Assembly (NCBI GenBank): GCA_008360955.1
Contig: LUCM01009324.1
Span: forward strand, 68,506-132,505
Length of the DNA stretch: 64,000 nucleotides
Origin: Fasciolopsis buskii
Taxonomy: Eukaryota > Platyhelminthes > Trematoda > Plagiorchiida > Fasciolidae
Reading direction: 5' to 3'
Shown: one piece after another, positions 37,801 to 48,004 of the stretch
Numbering within the stretch: position 1 is the first letter of the stretch
Layout: each line of letters opens with the position of its first letter
The notes under the pieces: generated by a model
Seen by the model: the letters and a program-made list of their open reading frames with translations, nothing else
Database searches by the model: none
Told to the model about the DNA's origin: nothing
Program-made: the position numbers and the translations under genes

Positions 37801-40383
37801 TTTGCGCAATAACCCGTCACGTGTTTGCTGGACATTATTAAATTTCTTTTTTTCAAATAACACATAACTTTGCACTTCTGTTGTTTATTTTAGTCTAAAA
37901 ATGTGTTGGCTTATTCTTGAGTTACTTTTGTTTCTCCTAATGCAATGAGAACTTGAATAAGAATGGCCCAAATTGGACACGATTGTGTGCACGATAATAA
38001 GCCGGGTCAGACGGTTTTCGATCCCCGCACTTTTACTTGGTACGTGTGACACTGAAATCACTGGAAGATAATTCATATAGCAGAGCTTCCCCCTGAATAA
38101 GAGAGCTTTCGACGGGAATAGCTATTAATACTACGATAGGATATAGAATGAACCAAATCCAGTGGAGTGAATGGTAGGGGATATTCTTGCACAGGGTTAG
38201 TTGGATTGCATGAGCATCTAGACAGAAAGATCGGGCCGAGTGGGTTTAGATTTGCACAATCATGACGCAAATGAACCAATCTCTGACAGTAGCTTCAAAT
38301 TCTCGTATGCCGAGGACGGGAAAAATTTCTCGAGCGTTTGTGTATATTCTTCCAACGGTTATTTATGATGATGAAAGGTGCTGGCTACATAATTACCCTC
38401 TGAAATGTTCACAACATATGTATACCTTCCGGGAAAGAAACATAGACCAGGGTTGGTATTAATTCCGACTGACCTGCTTGGACATGTCTTGAAAAAGAGT
38501 ACATAACTATTTGAACACCAGAAAATATTGGAGAAAATTGATTGAACGCTGAAAAAGTCGCCTCGATTCTCACAAGGCGAATTTCACCGACTACTAGAAG
38601 TTAAAATGGAAAATTTTTGTTTGGATAGGTACGTGAAGTTCATCAGTCTGAGGCCATAAAATACTGGCCAAAAAACTGTCTTTTCAAATGACAATAATTT
38701 TTCTCTGCCAAGCTGGAAAAAGCTAAATTGAATGTATTAATACAAATTGTTAACAGTGAACACTTAGTAAAAATGTTTTTGGAGTCTATTGTTCACCCGA
38801 CTTCTTCTCTCCAGAAGATTTCCTTTCACTCTAGAATGTTCACTGATTACATCATATGAAATGAATTGTAAGTTGAAGAAATTCCAATACGGCACACGTA
38901 CATGAGCACTATTCGGGAAATCATACAGCTAATGACGATCTTTCTTTGTCACTATGTCACAACATATGAGACCGCTAAGAATCAAACTGAATATCTGCTT
39001 GAGTTTCAAAGCGAAGATTCACGTTGCCGTGAATGTTACTTCGCGTGAAATATTCATTTGGATTTGGTCTTCTCTCATTTGGGTTGCGACTGCAACAATT
39101 GGACTTAACACGATAATAGTAGTAAGAATGAACCAACAGGATGGTAAAAATTTTGTCTCAGTTTCAAACGGAATGGTAATGAAGTTGCCGGAACTTCAGG
39201 CGCAAGATAACTACTAATCCTTCAGCAAGAAATTCACATCTTGATATTTGAAGGGACCCATCGAAATCTGCGCATCAAAGAATTGATTAAAACATCAACT
39301 GAACAAATCAAAATTTTTTCTACATATCACAAGTTAACCTATTTGCTAACTTCAAAGGCGGCGTATTCATGCTTAATCTGTCATGTGTTGGTAACTTGCC
39401 AGCTATCGCAGGTCGTCCGCAATGGACTTTCTTTTCTCATTTGTAATGATATTTCATTAATCCTTTTACGAACGTAATCATTTGTTCACTGAAATAAATG
39501 GTCTGCCCTAACATAAGCAGGCAAAATATTCTGTAGTCCGAATGAGTGACAATCTGTAGAACTTTGTTGGTGTGATGCTTAAATCAACGATGCGAAGTAA
39601 GGATTACCAAGTTTGGGGCTCTTTTAATAGGGGCAGAAATGAACTCATCTTTTAGACATATCATGATCTTTCGCTGTTATATCTCTCTTCCGCCTTTCGC
39701 TGCATCGTGGTAGGGAAGCGGGAACCCTGTTTAGTAATGAAAATGACCGGTTTTCCACCGTGGGCTATTGTTTGTCTGCTAGTTGATAATCAGTTGTTTA
39801 GTTGGAACCGGATGACTGTTTACCGATGATCCACTCCGGGCATCTGAGCAAAATTTCCATCATATGCAGCAACAGGATGATCTATGAGTCCCGGCTGCCA
39901 CTACAGATAATCAGATAGGGCACTAGTGTCGTTCGTGGTTTGCGATGTGTGATTTCCTTGCTAAAAGCAAATCATTCAACAACAAGGAGAGCTGCAAATG
40001 CAAAAGGCAGCGCAAAGCTCATTCTATTTAATATGGTCCAGTTTTGAAGAAATGCTTTTGAAGAATCGACCCATCTTCTCCTCCAGATGTACATATTTTT
40101 ATTTGCTGTTTCACTTCGACAATGCAAATAGAAGTGAAAACCGAAGAGCAGTTAATTATCCACACACAATTACGTTTTGTGGTAATAGATCATGCAGGAC
40201 AATATTACCTACGGTTTTTTACAAGGGTATCTCGGAATGACCCGTGTAAGCTCAGGTAAGCTTTCGATCAGTTACAGATGAGCGTTAATGCGAAGTAGAG
40301 GCTCCTTTCTGACACCGTTATCTGTCATATTGTTCTTGGTTTGATAGACCAATCCGCATTAACAATTTCATTATACTAAAACT
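31867..40383. other. Region upstream of the cadherin exon, no gene recognised
   Basis: It should contain the cadherin promoter and any non-coding first exon, but neither can be placed from sequence. An ATG-started 87-codon frame at 38954-39217 has a hydrophobic stretch but no recognisable family, and its length is unremarkable for chance. Confidence 0.5.
33956..33996. repeat. Palindrome with outer GC-rich arms
   Basis: An 18-bp perfect palindrome (CGACGTTTATAAACGTCG, 33966-33983) sits inside a further CCCC...GGGG pairing, giving a long interrupted hairpin. It contains a TATAAA string, but there is no evidence of transcription from it. Confidence 0.75.
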
Positions 40384-40406
40384 ATTTGTAATTTTTTATC
40401 CCGTAG
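40384..40406 (+). other. Candidate 3' splice acceptor or trans-splice acceptor upstream of the cadherin start
   Basis: A T-rich tract ending in CCCGTAG lies about 55 bp before the first in-frame ATG. It fits a cis acceptor following a non-coding first exon, or a spliced-leader acceptor, since trans-splicing is known in flatworms. The exon would then start at 40407. No transcript evidence is available to choose between these. Confidence 0.4.
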
Positions 40407-40411
40407 GTTTC

Positions 40412-40506
40412 ATGCTACCGTTGTAATGTTCATTCTTTCACGACTGTGAGCGTATGAACGGATGGATTCAGCCGGGACAAAAGTGTGCTACTTCCGATCA
40501 GCAACC
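40412..40506 (+). promoter_or_regulatory. Upstream ATGs / short uORFs in the cadherin leader
   Basis: ATGs at 40412, 40426 and 40454 precede or overlap the main start. The first two open 4- and 7-codon frames that stop at once. The third is in another frame and overlaps the main ORF. They could lower initiation at 40462 and favour the Met codon at 40507, which has a better context. The effect on translation is inferred only. Confidence 0.35.
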
Positions 40507-42971
40507 ATGCTTTTCCAATTTAAACACCTGACATCATTAAAAATATGGCAGCTCTACCAATTGATTGTGGTTCTCCAAATGCTAATGTCATTTACGACAG
40601 CCTTGATTGAAGAACTACATGTGTACGTAGCTGAAGAATCTCGAAACGGTACGGTGGTGGCCTCGGGAAGTGCACTGGGGTCAATCCAACTCTACTCTGG
40701 AATAAAGCCACCGCGAATTTTAAATCGTAAAGATCCCGGTGTTGGTGGATTTGTCTTCCGCGAAGCGCCACATTCATCTGTTGGAGAAAATTCTCATGGA
40801 CCGAACTGGCAACTAATTGTCACTGGACGGGTGGATCGTGAGGCCATTTGTCCCAACACGGTTGACGGCGGTAACGATCTTGACTTATCTTCGGAATATA
40901 GTAAAACGGACTTCGTCATCGATACAAATTCGGATAACATCAATAACATTGGTTTGATTCATTCTAGTACAGGGAAAAATGAACTGAGTGAAACTAATTG
41001 TATCATTGTGCTTCGAGTGGCAATAGATCAGCAGGGTACGCAACAAATTCATCCAATTCATGTTCATTTGCAAGATATAAACGACAATCCACCTCGATGG
41101 TCTCAGACATCTATTGTGGTTTGGTTTAGGGATGGCGATCCAGCAGGCTCAAAGCGCTCAATTCCACCAGCGACTGATCCTGATCTAGGCTTGAATGCTG
41201 TGATTACATATCGAATTCAGAATGTGCAAATTCCCAGTTCAAGAAATTCTGATTCTTCTTACGTCACCTCGCAGCAACACCAGAGTTCCTTTCAGCTCCG
41301 TGCCACGGATATGTTTGAGCTAGTTAAAGACTCAGCAGAAAACGGACTGAATGGTAACCGACTGTCGCTTAGGGCCAAACGTGACATCGATCGTGAAGCG
41401 AACTCGCAAGGTTGGGATTTGCAAATCGTCGCATCTAATTCAGATGGGCCGCATGTACTGAGCAACCAACTGCTCGTACACGTGAACATCACCGACGTGA
41501 ATGACAATGCACCGCAGTTCTCCCGTTTGGAATATGAGCCGCAATTAAACAATCAAAAAGTCGGTGTCGTGCCTGAAAATGTGCCCGTCGGCCAAGTTTT
41601 AGTTCAGCTACATGCATCTGATGCGGACGACGGTGTGAACGCTCAGATTCAATATGGATTTGCCGCATCTCCAATGTTAAACATGCTTCAACACTTCTTC
41701 GAAATCACCACAGCTGGTGAGCTCCGGGTTAGACAGCGACTTGATGTTGACCACAGGGCTAGCAATGTGGGAAAGGTGAGAGATAGTCAGAAGTATGTAC
41801 TGCCTACCAAGATGATTTCGTTTCAGGTGCTCGCTGTCGACGGTGCGGAACCAGCTTACGCGAAGACGGGGACGGCAACCGTGAAACTCCGGGTCGAAGA
41901 TGTGGACGACGAAGCACCCGAAATTCGTGTGCATCCGGTTCACGTGTGGCAAGGAAACAACGAAGAACTAAATCAAGATAAGTCAGAAGTAGAGGTTGCC
42001 GTAACAGAAAACGAGCCAGCGGGTCAACTTGTCGCACTAGTAGAAGTAAGTGATCCAGATTACCATGGTTCGGAAATGGTACGCTGCAGCCTGGTCGGTT
42101 CAAAGACAAATCTTTTTCGTTTGTCACAACAAGATGTGACCAGTGGTGAGTATCGGCTTTACACTAATAGTCGATTAGATCGCGAAGTGAACAGCAAAAT
42201 CCTAATCACTATTGAATGTCATGATCTAGCGGATCATGTGACTAGTCAACTTGTTGGAGTAAACGTGCTGGATGTAAACGATCATGCGCCCACATTCACC
42301 GAGAGCGTCTATCGATTTACAGTGCTTGAAGATGACGGAGAACTGGATGTAGCCGTTAGCGGGACGCCAACCAAGAATGGTTCAGGAGGGCCAGCTCGAA
42401 ATCGAACCTGGCTCACTCCGGATGGTAGGGCTTTCGTAACAGCCACCGACAAGGATGCTGGAGTGAATCGGCAAGTCAAATACAGTTTGTATGCTATCAC
42501 ACCCGGGGAGAAAGAGAGTCGGTTTTCCATTGATCCGGACACGGGTCAGTTGTATCCCTTAGGACCATTCGATCGTGAACAGATTTCTATTCATCGTTTC
42601 TCTGTAATTGCCGTTGATCAAGGTGAGCCCGCTCTCACCGGTTCGTGTGTGGTTCACGTAACCGTTGCTGATGTAAACGACAATCCTCCATTGGTTCCGC
42701 ACCAGGTCAGCACTGCCGGCGGCTACGTGTTTTCCATACGAGAAAATCAGTTACCTGGTACACGTGTAGGTCAAATTGAAGCGTACGATCCAGATGGAAT
42801 GCCTGCTGCCACGGAAGTGCATGATACAACTAATACACATTTAGGGCACAATGTCACGCGCTCCACCATAATGGATTTGGGCAGTCACAACAAGTTGATT
42901 TTCGGATTGAAAAATGAAAATGATGCTCACGCGTTTTGGATTGATCCAAAGTCCGGGGTCCTGATCACCCG
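40462..42971 (+). CDS. Protocadherin-like cadherin, first coding exon (5' part of gene)
   Basis: Encodes the N-terminal ectodomain of a calcium-dependent cell-adhesion protein of the protocadherin type, expected at the cell surface. The frame stays open for 837 codons, far beyond chance at this base composition. Residues 28-48 are hydrophobic and act as a signal peptide. Inter-repeat calcium-binding motifs are DINDNPP (205-211), DVNDNAP (345-351), DVDDEAP (480-486), DVNDHAP (604-610) and DVNDNPP (737-743), giving EC1-EC5 complete and EC6 started at about 745. DRE motifs occur at 125, 310, 573 and 704; EC3 has a weak DVDHR instead. An in-frame TGA at 40447 shows translation starts in this exon. 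Met16 (40507) has A at -3 and sits closer to the signal peptide, so it may be the true start. The apparent TAA at 42973 lies inside the donor GTAAGT, so the protein continues in a downstream exon (phase 2). Rest of EC6, transmembrane segment and cytoplasmic tail are not recognisable in the window. Confidence 0.93.
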
Positions 42972-42977
42972 GTAAGT
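42969..42977 (+). other. Splice donor ending the cadherin exon
   Basis: The bases CCG|GTAAGT match the 5' splice-site consensus across all six intronic positions. The exon ends after two bases of an Arg codon (CG+G), i.e. phase 2. The next in-frame triplet is TAA, which would otherwise stop the protein in the middle of a cadherin repeat, so the donor explains why the frame appears to stop here. Confidence 0.85.
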
Positions 42978-44535
42978 GTAGAACTGCGGTAAACGATAAA
43001 ACATTTAGGCTTTCACAAACATTCGTTGTCCAAATTTGACACTGAACAGCATGATTTCCACAAAATAAGTTTCCATATTTCAAATTGACTCTCGTGAACT
43101 CAGTAGGGTTAATCCTTTATTTATCGGATAGTCGTACCACTTGTGAGTCCTTTTAACCATTTGGTTTTTCCATATGCTACTGTTTGTTTCTGACCATTCA
43201 AGTGATGTACTCGGAAGCCAATTCATTGAAATAATACACGTTATTCATCCGAAGACAAACCGGATCCCTAGGAGAATGTTTAGGGATTGTACTGGGTTCA
43301 GAAATGTAGTCTATCACTAAAAATATCTATTTCCGTGAAATTCTTGTTTAGAATCTTGACGCACTTGGGTAATGATATTGTGCATGAAACTTCGTGAACA
43401 TCGGTAATATCGATGCTAAATCAAACAGAGTAAAATCTTCTAAGTACGAATCTGCCACGGGTAAAGTACTCAAAGCATTGCACACGACATATTTAAATAC
43501 ACCATAAAGGAAATAGACCGGATGATTTTGACACTTCGGGTGTTAGTATATGGCTGAAATCTAAAATTTGCTCGATGTGGTTTACAGTTAAGTGTTTCGT
43601 ACAGAGAGACCAACGGTCTAGGTTTTCATTTATCCTTACTGTCCTGGGACTGTTTTGTGAGTGACATATTTCGGTTGGAACAGAAGAGGTAGTATTGGGA
43701 AAGATAGCTGTCTATCAGGAAAGACAAGCTGGAACAAAATCTAAGGTTGTTCAATTAACTCTATCATAAACAGTATCATTGGATTTTAGGGAGAGATTTG
43801 CCTTATTACGGAAGCCGCTAGTTCCTATATTATTAGGATTTTATAGAAACAGTATACGGATCTGTCTATTGTATTTGCGCTAAACCGTAATGACACATTC
43901 TTGGCCAACGTGCATCGCACTCTATGTCGGGACGCATTGTTTGCCTTCGAGTAGCAAATAATGATGACGAACCAAACTCACGCTATTCTCTATAATGTAC
44001 AGAAGAGTCTCAGCTTGTTACTACTTTTGAACTGTGCCCACTCACCATGGCTCTGCTGCTAGATATCAGAGAAATGAGCCATTTCATTGCGAAATCTGAG
44101 AAGACGAATAGACACTTACAGCTGGTAATAATGTTAGTGATAATGTGCCGTTATTTGTTGTGCATCGAATGTGGACCAGCAGCCTCCAGTTGGAATCTTC
44201 CTGATTGGCTGGTTATCGACGGTGGTAGGAATTAAAACCCAGCCGAATTCATGTTCAGAATCAGGGATTTTGATTGCTTGTAAGTTTTTTTGATAATATG
44301 CATTTTTTTGGACAGATATTTTGCTTTGATCAGTTGGGTTACGATTGGTTTCTATGACACTGCTTTCCAAAACCTCGGAACTATGAGCAGACGAATCATG
44401 TTCATGTGAAATCCGGCAGTTAATCCTTATGACAACACAGTCGGTATCTTGCATTAGTGAAACGACAGTGTACATCGATGTTCTATCTTCAGTAATGGGG
44501 CCACGGCCAGAACAGGGCTACCGAGTGGGGTATTT
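42972..44535 (+). other. Start of the long intron after the cadherin exon
   Basis: No cadherin-like continuation (DRE, DxNDNxP or transmembrane segment) was found here on the plus strand. Apart from the donor at its beginning and a GT dinucleotide run further on, I see no feature in this stretch. The intron probably runs to the window edge or close to it. Confidence 0.5.
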
Positions 44536-44615
44536 GACTGGTCGTGAGAGGATTCCTACCCGCGACCTTCACATACAGAGGCCATGATCTTATCAGCCTG
44601 ACAACGGCCGCCAAG
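44536..44615 (-). repeat. Diverged tRNA-related SINE-like repeat
   Basis: The minus strand reads CATGGCC, then TATGTGAAGGTCGCGGGTAG and GAATCCTCTCACGACCAGTC, clearly related to the 1.35-kb copy and more distantly to the 19.4-kb copy. It lies in the presumed cadherin intron, antisense to the gene. Confidence 0.45.
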
Positions 44616-47600
44616 AAAAACAACTAGTTGTATCGTGATACTCTGAACCATGGATATTGCAATCAACTCTCTTGTCAACCCTCTTCTTTAATTGGTGGTA
44701 GACTACTTAACTCCTCCTGTTGGTGTTTTCCAGGATGACCCTAAGTCTACGGTTTTTCGGTTTCAGCTCGCTTGTGACGCAACAGCGATGCATACATCGC
44801 TTTGAGTTTGTGTGTGTATGTGTGTGTGTGTGTGTGTGAAGCACTACATATTCTTTTCGGAAGTGTTCCAATGAACACGTATTATCCAGCTTTGTGTCAA
44901 CATAAATTAACTGGGTGTAATTATTTCGTAAAAGTGGTCTTTTTTAGTGGCTTATTTTGTTAAAAACGAGCAGGAAACTGAGCTTAATGAATTTTAAGGT
45001 TTTTACCAAAGGAGCAAGCCTACACTGATAATAAACGATGACTGATGAAACAATCTTGATATTCGTTGTCCGGCGAAACTAACCAAATTTCTACAAAAGT
45101 TTTGCTTGTTTTCCGAGTACAGAAGTAAAAATTAAAATTTTGTGAACACTAGACAACCGAAGCTAACGTTTATCGGATTTTATTGTGGATTTGACAAAGT
45201 TCGTTACCAATCCACATCTGTATACAGGTCCAGTTAGGTTACGGGGCTGGAACCGACGAGATCCTCCTTCTCTGAGCGGTGGTTAGAGACTATAGGGGAT
45301 GCGGCTCGGGGCCGGAAACCACTGTATTTTTGTACTCGGAATCTTTCTTCTTGTAAACGGTTCTTGGGGTTATTATTTTCCGGTTGTTATATCTTTTTTC
45401 TGTTGTTCTTTGTTCAGCGGGTGCTACTGTGAAGCAGCAACCAAAATCAAACCATTTTGGTGCAAATTTAATGGTTATATGAAACTAAAATGACTTTGGC
45501 ACAGCTGAAAGCTCCAAAACCTTTGTGGTTTACTGTCGATTAGCAGCCTAGGACCGGTGCTTGATAGACTTTGGTTGAGGTCTAACGGTCTTGGCAAAAA
45601 GTAGAATAAATATATGGTTTTGGTGTACCCATTCAGCAATCGCGAAATTCGCGCGTAAACCAACGCCAGGGAAACGTGATTAAACTGCAGCCACTAGCTA
45701 AACGCTGACCAGACCAATACTGTCTCGTATGTGTATGAATAGGTTAACTGGTTTGCTCTATGCTCATTGCCAATCACCCACATCTCCGAAACTCCAATTC
45801 TCTTTGCAATCAGACACCAATATTTCATAGCAAGAAGAAAGAAACGTATCACGAACTATCAGCGAACAAAATTTCCGCGTTTTGGTGACAACCATGCTCA
45901 ACTTCAACTTATTTGTTAGCTTTTTTCCTTTGTCTAAATTCCGCATCGCGTTAGCCATGACAGATAGTTTCTGAGTACCCGCCCATGTTCCGAAAGATAT
46001 ACCATGACTTTCAAAAAGTCAGCTTCTGTCATCAGTGACCACACCACCGCTTGCATATTAAGAACGAATAGGTCATTATATTTTGTTGCTTAATGTCACA
46101 TTCAATTGTAGCCTCCCATGGGTTTACAGTGAGTTAGCTCTGGGCAGCTGGCTTACGGTGGCTACCCTGAAATCATGTAGTGAACAACTGACGGCCATAG
46201 GAATCATGTAAAATATAGCTTGGTGAATGAACCAGTTCGTTTCAGAGTTCTGAAATACCAACCCATGGGTAAGAAAACTACCCAGCTTTGAAAGAACAAC
46301 TGGCCTCCATTTAACCATATTGCAACCTAACACACTAAAAGGAATTGTTCGATTACCTAACATAATTTGGCCAGACTTCTAATCGGCCTCGGATCAGCTG
46401 GGAAGGGAGCTCATCTGTGTCTGAGGGAAAAAGAATGACTCTAGGGTGACACTTACCGCCACGTCGGAAGCACTTGTCACAAGCAATCTTAGATTTATAC
46501 ATGGGAAACAGTCCAGGCAATATATTCCGTCTGGTGATCAAATGCCATTTGGCAGACGAACCGGATAGACGATAAAATGAATAAATTCTGATAAATATTG
46601 ACGCTGTCTCGTGTTCCAGCAGATATTGGGCAGCTGGTCTATGCGTTGAAGCGGAGTAGGATCAGAGCTTCTCTGTTTGTCAATAATTTTTTATCGCAGC
46701 AGAATATCAGCCGTGGACTATACAAAATATCGGGCTGGGAGAAAACAAATGCGAAGCTGAGTTTTGGAAATGAAATGGACGGAATTACAGCGAACCCCAT
46801 CGTAATCCATGCAATGATATATATAAATTGGAAGAAAGTTGAAAGCGATAGAGTGTGATGAATACTCTACCAGCACTGAATCTTGAATTTGTTAGACCCT
46901 GCAGATAGGATACGGGAATTTTCTGGTTTTATACTCCCAGGAGTGCTCATATGCTGTTCCTACTTAACTTATTTCCTTTTTGCTGGACTACTTCCACAAA
47001 AGTGGACGGATTGATAATTAAGATTGACACATTCAAAAGATCAAGATAAAAGATGGACACTGGGTGAATTAATCACGAGTAAGTAAAGTTCAGTTCTTCT
47101 GTTACTACTGCTGGTGTTAAGCCTAGTCTGTATGCACAGGAAACAAGGTCGAATGAAACATGGATCCTGTAGACCTCAGGTATTCTTCAGCTTGCTTAGT
47201 CAGCGTGTCAAACAGTTTATCAAAATACATTCAAGGTCCAGAATAAAAGGTCTTAGTTGAATGGACGCAGGACACCGTGAACACAATACTAACATCAAAT
47301 CCCATGGCTTGACACACAAACAACTAATAAGCCGTAGATGATAAGGCAACTAGTTCTACTTGTCAGTTGCTGAATTCTCATTATCTTCCGAAATTAGACA
47401 TGCACCACTTTAGCAATATGGTTAATGCTACCGCAGCAAAACAAAATTCGTTCTTATTAAGTAAATCTGCAATAGCTTTCTGGTGATAAACTTAAAAACC
47501 TATTTTAGAATAACAGATTTTGACAATTTTCAATTCTTACCTTGTTCTTAGTCTACCTCATTGATTTTCGGATCATTGTGACAATTAGATTCTTCTGCAT

Positions 47601-48004
47601 TATCACAACGATTTCATCACCGAATTGGTGCCGACCACGGATGGCCGTCGTTGTCTCTGCTCCCTGAATTGAAAAATCATACCGTCACACTCGACCTTTA
47701 GTTTTAAAATTATTTCGGGCATTTGATTTGCAGCAAAAAGCACGCAGAAGCATTTAGTCAGGTAATTTTCAGTATTACAGAAGAAAGCTTCACTGCGAAC
47801 ATGGCAAAAGCAATACGGCTATAAGCATTGCACAGGTCTCGTGAGCTAATATCGAAAAATTCAATCTAACCTGGAAATTTCATTGTCGGATTGTATTGTA
47901 TAGACTTCTGCGTACAAAACATAATGTCCCATATAAGTCAAAAACGTGGGGGCAAAAAACAAAATAGCAAAAGTTGAAAAAACTCACTGGGGAATAATCA
48001 GAGC
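44616..48004. other. Presumed cadherin intron, no feature recognised beyond the GT run
   Basis: No exon-like or repeat-like sequence was identified on either strand apart from the microsatellite listed separately. Confidence 0.5.
44808..44838. repeat. (GT)n microsatellite
   Basis: A TG/GT dinucleotide run of about 30 bp, interrupted once by TATG. It lies in the presumed cadherin intron. Confidence 0.95.

Noticed and set aside
42973..42975. TAA as the end of the cadherin protein
   Set aside because: It overlaps a consensus splice donor and would cut the protein in mid-repeat with no membrane anchor.
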